This document shows positions 1 to 8,444 of a stretch of DNA of 64,000 nucleotides, piece after piece. The stretch is from Streptomyces cinerochromogenes. GTDB lineage: Bacteria > Actinomycetota > Actinomycetes > Streptomycetales > Streptomycetaceae. The DNA is taken from positions 290,080 through 354,079 of the forward strand of contig NZ_BMRM01000009.1 in the NCBI RefSeq assembly GCF_014648635.1, given 5' to 3'. Below the pieces are notes generated by a model. That model was not told the origin of the DNA, ran no database searches, and saw only the letters and a program-made list of their open reading frames with translations. The translations under genes and the position numbers were made by a program. How positions within the stretch are numbered: the stretch's first letter is position 1; each line of letters begins with the position of its first letter.

Positions 1-150
1 GCCGTGGCACCGCCCCGTCGCTGAGCCGTGGTACCGGCGCCGCGGTGGCCGTCGCCGAGGGCCGGCGCCGCGCCTCTTCATGTCATGCACCTGCCATGCC
101 TGTCACGCGCTTGACCAGGACACCCCGTACGGAAGGAAGGCCGCACTCCC

Positions 151-2889
151 ATGTCTCCCATCCCCCGCAGATCCCTCCTCAAGGCCGCCGCCGTCGCCGG
201 AGCCGCCGCCCGGTTCAGCTGGGCCCTGGGCACCAAGAGCGCGGAGGCGGCACCCTCGGCCGCCGCCGACGGTGCCGGCCCGGTGACCCTGGACTGGCTG
301 GAGGACGGCGGCCTCGGCGCCGCCCCCGGGGCCACCGTCGGCGTGCCCTGGCCGATGGGCGCCCACCAGGAGGGCCAGACCTTCGCCGTCACCGACGCCG
401 ACGGCGAGGACGTCCCCGTCCAGACCTGGCCGCTCGCCTACTGGCCCGACGGCTCCCTCAAGTGGACCGCCCACGCCGTCAGCTCCGGAACCGGCAGGCT
501 CACCCTCACGGCAGGCACCCCCGCAGGACCCGCGAAGAAGGTGACCGTCGACCGGAGCGGCGGCACCATCGACGTCTCCACCGGCGTCATCACCGCGAGG
601 ATCGGCAAGAGCGGCTCCACGATCGTCAAGTCCGTCACCCGGGGCACCACCGAGATCGCCAGGAACGGCAGACTCGTCCTCATCCGCCAGCCCGAGACCG
701 AGGACGAGGACCAGGGCACGGTCAGGACCGAGCGGTTCGACGGCGCGATCTCCGGGGTCACCGTCGAACAGGACGGCCCCGTCCGCGCCGTCGTCCGCGT
801 CGACGGCAAGCACCGCAAGGGCGACCGCGGCTGGCTGCCGTTCTCCCTGCGCCTGTACTTCTACGCCGGCTCGGACTCCTTCCGCATGGTGCACACCATC
901 ACCTACGACGGCACCCAGGAACCCGGCAAGGCCTCCGGCGACTTCATCCGCGGCCTCGGCGTCTGCTTCACCGTGCCCCTGCGCGACGCGGCCTACGACC
1001 GGCACATCCGCCTCGGCGGCGAGGGCGCCGGCCTGCTCCGCGAGGCCGTCCAGGGCATCACCGGCCTGCGCCGCGACCCCGGCGCCGCCGTCCAGGCCGC
1101 CCAGTACGAGGGGAAGAAGCTGCCCGACCCGGCCACCTGGGACCAGCGGGTCACCACCCGCCTCCCGTACATCCCGCACTGGGGCGACTACACCCTCGCC
1201 CAGCTCTCCGCCGACGGCTTCACCGTCCGCAAGCGCACCAGGAAGGGCCACGGCTGGATCACCGCCGGTGGCGGCCGGCGGGCCTCCGGATTCGGCTACG
1301 TCGGCGGCGCGAGCGGCGGCCTCTCCTTCGGCCTGCGCGACTTCTGGGAGAAGTTCCCCGCCCAGCTCGACATCCGCGACGCCCACACCGACGAGGCCAC
1401 CGTCACCCTCTGGCTCTGGTCGCCCGAGGCCCAGCCCATGGACCTGCGCTTCTACCACGACGGCATGGGCCAGGACACCTACGCCGAACAGCTCGAAGGC
1501 CTCAACATCACGTACGAGGACTACGAGCCCGGCTTCGGCACCCCGTACGGCATCGCCCGCACCTCCGAACTCCTCTTCTGGGCCAACGACTCCACCCCCA
1601 CCGCCGACACCCTCGCCCGGCAGGCCGAAGCCGTACGCGTCCTGCCCCAGCTCGCCGCCCCGCCGGCGCAGCTCATCAAGGCCGAGGTCTTCGGCCCCGG
1701 CCTGTACTCCGAACCCGACCGCTCCACCCCGGCCAAGGCGAAGATCGAGGACCACCTCGACTTCCTCTTCACCTACTACCGCGACCAGGTGGAGATGCGC
1801 CGCTGGTACGGCTTCTGGGACTACGGCGACATCATGCACACCTACGACGCCGCCCGGCACGTGTGGCGGTACGACATCGGCGGTTACGCCTGGGACAACT
1901 CCGAGCTCTCACCCGACCTCTGGCTCTGGTACGCCTACCTGCGCTCCGGCCGGTCCGACATCTTCCGCTTCGCCGAGGCGATGACCCGGCACACCGGCGA
2001 GGTCGACGTCTACCACCTCGGCACGTGGGCCGGCCTCGGCACCCGGCACGGCGTCCAGCACTACGCCGACAGCGCCAAGCAGCAGCGCATCGCCAACACC
2101 ACGTACCGGCGCTTCTACTACTTCCTCACCGCCGACGAACGCGTCGGCGACCTCATGCACGCCAACGTCGACTCCGACGAGACCTTCCTCGTCCTCGACC
2201 CGCAGCGCAAGGTCCGCACCGACCCCTACACCCCCGACCGGCACGCCCTCTCGATCGGCTTCGGCACCGACTGGAGCGGCCTCGTCTCGGCCTGGCTCAC
2301 CGAGTGGGAACGCAAGGGCCCCAAGTGGGAGAAGGCCAGGGCCCGCGTCCTGTCCACCATGGAGGGCATCGCCGCCCAGCCCAACGGCTTCGTCCAGGGC
2401 AGCGGCCTGTACGACCTCGACACCGGTGAGTTCGCCGTCGCCGGCAAGCCGGCGGTCTCCGTCTCCCACCTCTCGGCCGTCTTCGGCCTGAACGAGCTGT
2501 GCGCCGAACTGATCCACCTCGTCGACATGCCGGAGTTCAAGGAGGCCTACCTGGACTACTGCCGCTACTTCAACGCCACGAAGGCCGAGCAGAAGGCCCG
2601 CTACGGCTCCGACTTCGGCACCCTGCTGCTCTTCCAGGGCCACTCCCGCCTCGACGCCTACGCCGCCGTGCAGACCGGGGACGCCGCCCTCGCCCAGCGC
2701 GCCTGGGCCAAGTTCTACAGCTCCGACGGCTACACCGAGTCCTCCCCCTGGAAGACCGAGAAGCTCACCGGACCGGCCACGCTGGTCGCCGGCAGCGAGG
2801 CGACCTGGGTGTCCACCAACGACACCGCCCTCTACGGCCTCGCCGCCATCGAGAACCTGGCCCTCCTCGGCGACCGGATGCCGGGCTGA
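151..2889 (+). CDS. Tat-exported exo-rhamnogalacturonan lyase-like protein
   Basis: A 912-residue protein that begins with a twin-arginine export signal (RRSLLK at residues 6-11, then an Ala-rich hydrophobic stretch and an AEAAP-like cleavage region near residue 33), so it should be folded in the cytosol and exported. The N-terminal third looks like a beta-sandwich ('VPWPMGAH...LPLAYWPDGSLKW'-type pattern), and the middle and C-terminal parts are rich in Trp/Tyr and helical repeats typical of polysaccharide lyase toroids. I recall this architecture from exo-rhamnogalacturonan lyase-type proteins (PcRGLX-like), which split pectic rhamnogalacturonan; substrate here is inferred only. A GGAAGGAAGG purine run at 131-140 precedes the ATG. 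It is the only sugar-polymer enzyme in the window and stands alone, with a hairpin after its stop. Confidence 0.6.
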   Translation: MSPIPRRSLLKAAAVAGAAARFSWALGTKSAEAAPSAAADGAGPVTLDWLEDGGLGAAPGATVGVPWPMGAHQEGQTFAVTDADGEDVPVQTWPLAYWPDGSLKWTAHAVSSGTGRLTLTAGTPAGPAKKVTVDRSGGTIDVSTGVITARIGKSGSTIVKSVTRGTTEIARNGRLVLIRQPETEDEDQGTVRTERFDGAISGVTVEQDGPVRAVVRVDGKHRKGDRGWLPFSLRLYFYAGSDSFRMVHTITYDGTQEPGKASGDFIRGLGVCFTVPLRDAAYDRHIRLGGEGAGLLREAVQGITGLRRDPGAAVQAAQYEGKKLPDPATWDQRVTTRLPYIPHWGDYTLAQLSADGFTVRKRTRKGHGWITAGGGRRASGFGYVGGASGGLSFGLRDFWEKFPAQLDIRDAHTDEATVTLWLWSPEAQPMDLRFYHDGMGQDTYAEQLEGLNITYEDYEPGFGTPYGIARTSELLFWANDSTPTADTLARQAEAVRVLPQLAAPPAQLIKAEVFGPGLYSEPDRSTPAKAKIEDHLDFLFTYYRDQVEMRRWYGFWDYGDIMHTYDAARHVWRYDIGGYAWDNSELSPDLWLWYAYLRSGRSDIFRFAEAMTRHTGEVDVYHLGTWAGLGTRHGVQHYADSAKQQRIANTTYRRFYYFLTADERVGDLMHANVDSDETFLVLDPQRKVRTDPYTPDRHALSIGFGTDWSGLVSAWLTEWERKGPKWEKARARVLSTMEGIAAQPNGFVQGSGLYDLDTGEFAVAGKPAVSVSHLSAVFGLNELCAELIHLVDMPEFKEAYLDYCRYFNATKAEQKARYGSDFGTLLLFQGHSRLDAYAAVQTGDAALAQRAWAKFYSSDGYTESSPWKTEKLTGPATLVAGSEATWVSTNDTALYGLAAIENLALLGDRMPG

Positions 2890-2896
2890 CCGGAAC

Positions 2897-2935
2897 GGGG
2901 GAGCGCCGCTGCACGGGCGGCGGCGCTCGCGCCCC
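2897..2935 (+). terminator. Rho-independent-like hairpin after the lyase gene
   Basis: GAGCGCCGC at 2901-2909 pairs with GCGGCGCTC at 2920-2928, and GGGG at 2897-2900 can pair with CCCC at 2932-2935. It starts 8 nt after the stop codon. There is no T-tract, as is common for streptomycete terminators. Confidence 0.55.
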
Positions 2936-2964
2936 CAGTGTGACGTGTGCCACGGTGCGGCGCA

Positions 2965-2980
2965 TGAGTACGCGTACTCA
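2965..2980. promoter_or_regulatory. 16-bp perfect palindrome, candidate operator
   Basis: TGAGTACGCGTACTCA is its own reverse complement over all 16 positions. It lies 33 bp upstream of the likely ATG of the SRPBCC gene at 3014, in a place where a repressor or response regulator could sit. No regulator gene is adjacent, so the cognate protein is unknown. Confidence 0.4.
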
Positions 2981-3013
2981 GACGTACGCAGGCTTTCGCG
3001 CCACACTCGTCCC

Positions 3014-3460
3014 ATGGACCGGAACCACTACCGCTTCCGCAGCCTGTGGCCCCTGCCCGCCCCGCCGGGCGTCGTATACGCCGTACTGGAGCGCGCCGAG
3101 GACTACCCCGGCTGGTGGCCGCAGGTGCGGGCGGCCACCCGCCTGCCCGGGGGCACCGGCACGATCACCATCCGGTCCGTGCTGCCCTACAGCCTCACCT
3201 GCACCGTCCGCGAGACCCGCCGGGACCCGGCCGCCGGCGTCCTGGAGGCCGCCCTGTCCGGAGACATCGACGGCTGGGTCCGCTGGACGGTCGGCCCCGG
3301 CGGCCCCGGCACGCTCGCCCGCTACGACCAGGAGGTCCACGTCCGCAAGGCCCTCCTCCGGCGGCTCGCGCTCCCCGCACGGCCGCTCTTCCGCCTCAAC
3401 CACCGCCTGATGATGCGGGCCGGACGGCGCGGACTGCTGCGCCGGCTGCGAGCGGTTTGA
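3014..3460 (+). CDS. SRPBCC (polyketide cyclase/START-like) family protein
   Basis: A 148-residue protein with the helix-grip pattern of the SRPBCC fold: an N-terminal strand, 'V.A.V...A.DYPGWWP.V' near residues 20-40, a run of antiparallel strands, and a long basic C-terminal helix (RRGLLRRLRAV). Such proteins bind small hydrophobic ligands in a deep cavity; the ligand here cannot be told. The ATG at 3014 is chosen because the fold begins directly after it; an in-frame ATG at 2945 would add 23 residues and would run through the 16-bp palindrome. The stop codon lies inside the putative promoter of the following tRNA gene. Confidence 0.6.
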   Translation: MDRNHYRFRSLWPLPAPPGVVYAVLERAEDYPGWWPQVRAATRLPGGTGTITIRSVLPYSLTCTVRETRRDPAAGVLEAALSGDIDGWVRWTVGPGGPGTLARYDQEVHVRKALLRRLALPARPLFRLNHRLMMRAGRRGLLRRLRAV

Positions 3461-3486
3461 AGGAACGGCGCCCGGACCTGTATTGT
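3457..3486 (+). promoter_or_regulatory. Putative tRNA-Val promoter
   Basis: TTGAAG (3457-3462), 18 bp spacer, TATTGT (3481-3486). The expected transcription start falls a few bases before the mature tRNA 5' end at 3500. The -35 element overlaps the stop codon of the upstream SRPBCC gene. Confidence 0.5.
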
Positions 3487-3499
3487 TCAGTGCGTTCCC

Positions 3500-3571
3500 G
3501 GGCGATTAGCTCAGTGGGAGAGCGCTTCGTTCACACCGAAGAGGTCACTGGTTCGAACCCAGTATCGCCCA
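3500..3571 (+). tRNA. tRNA-Val (anticodon CAC)
   Basis: A full cloverleaf can be drawn: acceptor GGGCGAT (3500-3506) with ATCGCCC (3564-3570), D stem GCTC/GAGC, anticodon stem CTTCG/CGAAG with loop TTCACAC and anticodon CAC at 3532-3534, T stem ACTGG/CCAGT with loop TTCGAAC, discriminator A at 3571. The terminal CCA is not encoded. CAC reads GUG, a common valine codon in this genome. Confidence 0.96.
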
Positions 3572-3576
3572 CCGGG

Positions 3577-3610
3577 AAAGGCCGGTCCGCCACCGCGGAC
3601 CGGCCTTTTT
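3577..3610. terminator. Bidirectional intrinsic terminator after tRNA-Val
   Basis: AAAGGCCGGTCCGC (3577-3590), loop CACC, then GCGGACCGGCC followed by TTTTT to 3610. It serves the tRNA on the plus strand and has a matching T-run (AAAG on this strand) for the exonuclease gene ending at 3622 on the other strand. Confidence 0.9.
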
Positions 3611-3621
3611 GCTGTCGCCTC

Positions 3622-4347
3622 TCACGCCGCAGCCGGCAGCTCCGGACGCAGCGGCCACTCCGTGCTGACGATCTCCTCCGAACCACTGCGCGCGAACCAC
3701 GCCTGCAGCCCCCGCGCCTGCGCCGCGTACCAGTTCGCCTGCAACGTGTGCAGCTCGGCCGGGGACAGCCGCTCCAGCCGCGTCGCGAAACGGCGGCCCA
3801 CGGCCCGTACGACATCCAGCGCCGCCAGCGCGTCCGCCGCCGCGTCATGCGCGTCCTGGAGCGTCACGCCGTAGTGCGCGCACAGATCCGTCAGCGTCCG
3901 CCGGCCCTTGCGGTACCGGTCCAGATGCTTGTCCAGCACCCGCGGGTCCAGCACCCGCAGCGGCACCGACTGGAACCAGTGGTCCAGCGCCGACGCCCGG
4001 TGCCGGCGCAACTCCCGGTCCAGCAGCGTCAGATCGAACGGCGCGTTCATCACCACCAGCGGCCGCCCCAGCGCCGCGTGCTCCGCCAGCTGCTCCGCTA
4101 TCTCGTACACCACCGGCGCCGGCCAGCGCCCGTTGTGCTGCAGGTGCTCCTCCGTCAGCCCGTGCACCGCCGTCGCCGCGGCCGGCACCGGCACACCCGG
4201 ATTCACCAGCCAGCGGGAGACCCGGGGCCGGGTCCCCGGCGCGTCCTGGACGACGACGGCGGCCGACACGATCCGGTCGGTCTCGACGTCCACGCCCGTC
4301 GTCTCCGTGTCGAAGGCGGCCAGCGGCCCTTCGTACCAGGTCGTCAT
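3622..4347 (-). CDS. DnaQ-like 3'-5' exonuclease (DEDDh family)
   Basis: A 241-residue protein with the three exonuclease motifs: Exo I FDTETTG (D13, E15), Exo II 'NAPFDL' with the conserved Asp, and Exo III 'HDAAADA' with the catalytic His and Asp. This is the DEDDh arrangement of the epsilon proofreading subunit and RNase T, which use two metal ions to remove nucleotides from 3' ends. No polymerase or BRCT domain is attached, so it is a stand-alone repair or RNA-trimming nuclease. Convergent with tRNA-Val, sharing its terminator. Confidence 0.85.
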   Translation of the reverse strand: MTTWYEGPLAAFDTETTGVDVETDRIVSAAVVVQDAPGTRPRVSRWLVNPGVPVPAAATAVHGLTEEHLQHNGRWPAPVVYEIAEQLAEHAALGRPLVVMNAPFDLTLLDRELRRHRASALDHWFQSVPLRVLDPRVLDKHLDRYRKGRRTLTDLCAHYGVTLQDAHDAAADALAALDVVRAVGRRFATRLERLSPAELHTLQANWYAAQARGLQAWFARSGSEEIVSTEWPLRPELPAAA

Positions 4348-4515
4348 CCCAACCCAACTCCTCGTTCACCCACGGCAGATGACGTTCCGTCTTCTGCCTG
4401 TTTGGTGATACCCGGGCCGTTTGCGCCGTACGCCGGGAGGAGACAACAGGAATACGGGTCTTTGCAGTTCAGCGACCCGCAGCGGGGAAAACCTTGTCTG
4501 GGAAGGCTGTTGGTC

Positions 4516-5082
4516 ATGGCCATAGCGCAGCCCGAGCGGGGCGGGCTGCTGCCCGAAAGCCCGGGCACCCTTCGCGGCACGCTCGCCACCACCGCCTGCA
4601 TGGAGACACTGCAGGTCGGCTACCTCCACGCGGTCGCCGCCGCGGCCGGCTGCTCGCTGTCCCAGCCCTTCCCGGACAACGGCATCGACTGGCACGTCAG
4701 CCACAGCGCGCCCGGACACACCGTCGACGACGAGGTCACCATCAAGGTGCAGCTCAAGGCCACCTACCAGATCGCCCCCAACCCACCGGGGCGCTTCTTC
4801 TCCTTCACCCTCGACAACGACCACCTGCGCAAGCTCGCCCGCACCCCCGTCTCGGTCCACAAGATCCTCGTCGTGATGCTCGTGCCGCGCGCCCAGGACG
4901 ACTGGCTGCGCGCCAGCCACGACCGCCTCGACCTCAGGCACTGCTGCTACTGGACCAACCTCGCCGGCCACCCGATCACGGGCCGGCACCGGACCACCGT
5001 GCGGATACCGACCTCGCGCATCTTCGACGACCGGGCGCTCTGCGAGATCATGACGCGGGTCGGGACGGGAGGCAGACCATGA
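4516..5082 (+). CDS. DUF4365 domain protein (possible nuclease fold)
   Basis: A 188-residue protein with the DUF4365 pattern: an N-terminal helix ('E....G..H.VAAAAG'), then 'NGIDW.V' and 'IKVQLKAT' near residues 75-85, which resembles the D...(E/Q)xK core of restriction-endonuclease-like folds, followed by 'FSFTLDNDHLRKL'. DUF4365 proteins occur alone or joined to defence or mobile modules; a catalytic role is inferred, not shown. GGAAGG at 4501-4506 lies ten bases before the chosen ATG. The stop overlaps the next gene's ATG (ATGA), so the two should be made together. Confidence 0.65.
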   Translation: MAIAQPERGGLLPESPGTLRGTLATTACMETLQVGYLHAVAAAAGCSLSQPFPDNGIDWHVSHSAPGHTVDDEVTIKVQLKATYQIAPNPPGRFFSFTLDNDHLRKLARTPVSVHKILVVMLVPRAQDDWLRASHDRLDLRHCCYWTNLAGHPITGRHRTTVRIPTSRIFDDRALCEIMTRVGTGGRP

Positions 5083-6296
5083 GGAACCGTCCCTGCGAGG
5101 AGCCGGTACGGCAGCTCCGGCCGCACCCCGACGACCTCCCCTGGCACCGGCCCCCGCGGCCCGCCGACGTCGACCCCGCCGTCCTCGGCGCCCTGCTGCT
5201 CCGCCACGGCTGGCAGCGGCGCGGAGGAGCGGCGGGGCGCTACGGCCGCTGGACCCCGCCCGGCCCCGGCGGCGCCGGAACCAGCCTCCTCGTTCCCGAG
5301 ACCCGCGCCTTCCCGGACAGCGACGACCTGCTCGGCGAGGCCCTCGACGCCCTCACCCGCGACCCCACCCCCTCCGCGCGCGAGGTACTGATCTCCCTCG
5401 CCGTCCCCAGTGACGAAATCCGCTGGTGGCGCGACACCCCCGGCGGACCCGCCGGAGCCGCCCCCTGGAGCGCCGACGACCAACTGCGCGGCGCCGCCCG
5501 CCGGACCCTGCTCGCCGCCGCCCTCGCCACACGCGCGCGTGCCGGCTACTACGGTGCCCGGCACCGCCGCCCCGCCGCCGCCCTCCTGGCGGACGTCCTC
5601 GTCGGCCCCGCCGCCGAGGGCCGCACCCTCACGGCCTTCGCGCCCGTGTCCACCCACCGCCCCCTCGCCGTCCGCCTCCACCAGGCCCTGTACGCCGCCC
5701 GCGAGGCCATCGACTACCGGCGCGCCACCGGCGGGATGGACGCCTTCGACGGCGCCGTCGAGGCCGGCGTCAGCCGCGAGCTGACGGAGGCGCTCGGCGT
5801 CCTCGTCCGCGGCACCGAGGGCGCCCGCGTCGCCGTCGCCTGGGCACCCGGCGCCGGCCCGCCCGAAGGCTGCGCCCCCTGCGCCGAACCCGTCGAGTTC
5901 TCACCCGGCGACCTGCCCGTCCTCCGCGAGGCCGCCGCCCGCTACCTCAGCGCCGAGCCCTCCGTCCCGGTCACCGTGACCGGCGCCGTCGTCCGCATGC
6001 GCCGCTCCGGACCCGGCGGCGCGGGCACCGTACGCCTGCGCGTCCTCGCCGGCGCCGACGTCCCGCACCTGCGCGTCACCCTGGACGAGGAGGACTACCG
6101 CATCGCCGGCCACGCCCACCTCGTCGGACTCCCCGTCCGCGTGCACGGCCGGCTGGAGCGCCGGGGTGGCTTCCGCAGGCTCACCGGCGCCTGCGGAGTC
6201 GTCCCCGTGCAGGTGGACGAGGCGGAGCGGGACCGGCTGCTGAAATCCCTCCAGGAGAACCTCGACTTCTTCGAGGAGGCGGGCGGGGAAGCGTGA
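5079..6296 (+). CDS. Uncharacterised protein coupled to the DUF4365 gene
   Basis: I do not recognise this 405-residue protein. It has an N-terminal Arg/Pro-rich segment, a helical Ala/Arg-rich middle, and a C-terminal part (about residues 285-375) predicted as a small beta barrel ('VPVTVTGAVVRMRR', 'RLRVLAGAD', 'VGLPVRVHGRLERRGG'), reminiscent of an OB-like nucleic-acid or ligand-binding fold. It ends in an acidic helix (ENLDFFEEAGGEA). Its ATG overlaps the stop of the DUF4365 gene by four bases, suggesting a two-protein system. No transmembrane segment or signal peptide is visible. Confidence 0.6.
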   Translation: MRNRPCEEPVRQLRPHPDDLPWHRPPRPADVDPAVLGALLLRHGWQRRGGAAGRYGRWTPPGPGGAGTSLLVPETRAFPDSDDLLGEALDALTRDPTPSAREVLISLAVPSDEIRWWRDTPGGPAGAAPWSADDQLRGAARRTLLAAALATRARAGYYGARHRRPAAALLADVLVGPAAEGRTLTAFAPVSTHRPLAVRLHQALYAAREAIDYRRATGGMDAFDGAVEAGVSRELTEALGVLVRGTEGARVAVAWAPGAGPPEGCAPCAEPVEFSPGDLPVLREAAARYLSAEPSVPVTVTGAVVRMRRSGPGGAGTVRLRVLAGADVPHLRVTLDEEDYRIAGHAHLVGLPVRVHGRLERRGGFRRLTGACGVVPVQVDEAERDRLLKSLQENLDFFEEAGGEA

Positions 6297-6410
6297 GGGA
6301 GGGGCGACCGAGGGTGACCGTTTCGCGGTCGGTGCCGTCGGGTCGGTACGATCGCCTGTGCGCGCGCTCCTGGTATGGCGCCGCACCCCACCTTCAGTCA
6401 GGAGAGACCG

Positions 6411-8387
6411 GTGTCAGACGTCCGTGTGATCATCCAACGCGATTCCGAGCGGGAAGAACGCGTGGTGACGACGGGCACTACGGCCGCCGACCTCTTCGCG
6501 GGCGAGCGCTCGATCATCGCCGCGCGCGTGGGCGGTGAGCTGAAGGACCTCACCTACGCACTGTCCGACGGCGACGAGGTCGAGGGCGTCGAGATCGCGT
6601 CCGAGGACGGCCTGAACATCCTGCGCCACTCCACCGCGCACGTCATGGCGCAGGCCGTGCAGGAGCTGTTCCCGGAGGCCAAGCTGGGCATCGGCCCGCC
6701 CGTCAAGGACGGCTTCTACTACGACTTCGACGTCGAGAAGCCGTTCACGCCCGAGGATCTCAAGGCCATCGAGAAGAAGATGCAGGAGATCCAGAAGCGC
6801 GGGCAGAAGTTCGCCCGCCGCGTGGTCACCGACGAGGCGGCCCGCGAGGAGCTCGCGGACGAGCCGTACAAGCTGGAGCTGATCGGCCTCAAGGGCTCCG
6901 CGTCGCACGACGACGGCGCGGACGTCGAGGTCGGCGCCGGCGAGCTGACGATCTACGACAACCTCGACGCCAAGACCGGCGAGCTGTGCTGGAAGGACCT
7001 GTGCCGCGGTCCGCACCTGCCCTCCACCCGGCTGATCCCGGCGTTCAAGCTGATGCGCAACGCGGCCGCCTACTGGCGCGGCAGCGAGAAGAACCCGATG
7101 CTCCAGCGCATCTACGGCACCGCCTGGCCGTCGAAGGACGAGCTGAAGGCGTACCTGGACTTCCTCGCCGAGGCCGAGAAGCGCGACCACCGCAAACTCG
7201 GCAGCGAGCTGGACCTCTTCTCGATCCCCGAGCAGATCGGCTCCGGCCTGGCCGTCTTCCACCCCAAGGGCGGCATCGTCCGCCGGGTCATGGAGGACTA
7301 CTCGCGGCGCCGCCACGAGGAAGAGGGCTATGAGTTCGTCTACACCCCGCACGCGACGAAGGGGAAGCTCTTCGAGACGTCCGGACACCTGGACTGGTAC
7401 GCCGAGGGCATGTACCCGCCCATGCAGCTCGACGAGGGCGTGGACTACTACCTCAAGCCCATGAACTGCCCGATGCACAACCTGATCTTCGACGCGCGCG
7501 GCCGGTCGTACCGCGAACTGCCGCTGCGCCTCTTCGAGTTCGGGACCGTCTACCGGTACGAGAAGTCGGGCGTCGTGCACGGTCTGACCCGTGCGCGGGG
7601 CTTCACGCAGGACGACGCGCACATCTACTGCACCCGTGAGCAGATGTCCGAGGAACTGGACAAGACGCTCACCTTCGTCCTGGGCCTGCTGCGGGACTAC
7701 GGTCTGACCGACTTCTACCTGGAGCTGTCGACCAAGGACCCGGAGAAGTTCGTCGGCTCCGACGAGGTCTGGGAGGAGGCGACCGAGACGCTGCGCCAGG
7801 TCGCCGAGAAGCAGGGCCTGCCCCTCGTGCCCGACCCGGGCGGCGCCGCCTTCTACGGTCCGAAGATCTCCGTCCAGGCCAAGGACGCGATCGGCCGGAC
7901 CTGGCAGATGTCGACCATCCAGCTCGACTTCAACCTGCCCGAGCGGTTCAACCTGGAGTACACGGGCCCGGACGGTTCCAAGCAGCGCCCGGTCATGATC
8001 CACCGCGCGCTGTTCGGTTCCATCGAGCGGTTCTTCGCCGTCCTGCTGGAGCACTACGCGGGCGCCTTCCCGGCGTGGCTGGCCCCCGTCCAGGCGCTCG
8101 GCATCCCGATCGGCGACGCGCACGTGGAGTACCTGGAGAAGTTCGCGGCGGCGGCCCGGAAGAAGGGCCTGCGCGTCGAGGTGGACTCCTCCTCGGACCG
8201 GATGCAGAAGAAAATCCGCAACGCCCAGAAGCAGAAGGTGCCCTTCATGGTCATCGCGGGCGACGAGGACATGTCGAACGGCTCGGTGTCGTTCCGCTAC
8301 CGCGACGGCTCGCAGGAGAACGGCATCCCCTTCGACGAGGCCATCGCCAAGATCGCGCAGGTCGTGGAGGAGCGGACCCAGGTCTGA
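6411..8387 (+). CDS. thrS: Threonyl-tRNA synthetase
   Basis: Charges tRNA-Thr in the cytosol. 658 residues: TGS domain (about 1-65), editing/SAD domain with HSTAH (HxxxH) and CRGPH (CxxxH) metal-binding motifs, class II catalytic core with 'KPMNCPMHN' zinc cysteine, 'FGTVYRYEKSG' and 'HGLTRARGFTQDDAH' (motif 2 region), and the C-terminal anticodon-binding domain. The GTG at 6411 is preferred over an in-frame ATG at 6375 because GGAGAG (6401-6406) precedes it and the length then matches streptomycete ThrRS. A TACGAT at 6347-6352 may be the -10 of its promoter. No T-box is apparent in the short leader. Confidence 0.97.
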   Translation: MSDVRVIIQRDSEREERVVTTGTTAADLFAGERSIIAARVGGELKDLTYALSDGDEVEGVEIASEDGLNILRHSTAHVMAQAVQELFPEAKLGIGPPVKDGFYYDFDVEKPFTPEDLKAIEKKMQEIQKRGQKFARRVVTDEAAREELADEPYKLELIGLKGSASHDDGADVEVGAGELTIYDNLDAKTGELCWKDLCRGPHLPSTRLIPAFKLMRNAAAYWRGSEKNPMLQRIYGTAWPSKDELKAYLDFLAEAEKRDHRKLGSELDLFSIPEQIGSGLAVFHPKGGIVRRVMEDYSRRRHEEEGYEFVYTPHATKGKLFETSGHLDWYAEGMYPPMQLDEGVDYYLKPMNCPMHNLIFDARGRSYRELPLRLFEFGTVYRYEKSGVVHGLTRARGFTQDDAHIYCTREQMSEELDKTLTFVLGLLRDYGLTDFYLELSTKDPEKFVGSDEVWEEATETLRQVAEKQGLPLVPDPGGAAFYGPKISVQAKDAIGRTWQMSTIQLDFNLPERFNLEYTGPDGSKQRPVMIHRALFGSIERFFAVLLEHYAGAFPAWLAPVQALGIPIGDAHVEYLEKFAAAARKKGLRVEVDSSSDRMQKKIRNAQKQKVPFMVIAGDEDMSNGSVSFRYRDGSQENGIPFDEAIAKIAQVVEERTQV

Positions 8388-8410
8388 ACCGTCCGCACCG
8401 CCTGAACCGC

Positions 8411-8444
8411 GAAGGCCCCCGGGATCACTGTCCCGGGGGCCTTC
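8411..8444. terminator. Shared convergent terminator, 14-bp stem
   Basis: GAAGGCCCCCGGGA (8411-8424), loop TCACTG, TCCCGGGGGCCTTC (8431-8444): a perfect 14-bp stem between thrS and the oppositely oriented channel gene. The loop contains the channel gene's stop codon. Confidence 0.85.

Noticed and set aside
3046..4515. In-frame extension upstream of the DUF4365 gene
   Set aside because: It would run through the tRNA-Val gene, its terminator and the antisense of the exonuclease gene; the ATG at 4516 has a good ribosome-binding site.
6297..6410. A T-box riboswitch before thrS
   Set aside because: The gap is about 110 bp and lacks the T-box core sequence and specifier structure.
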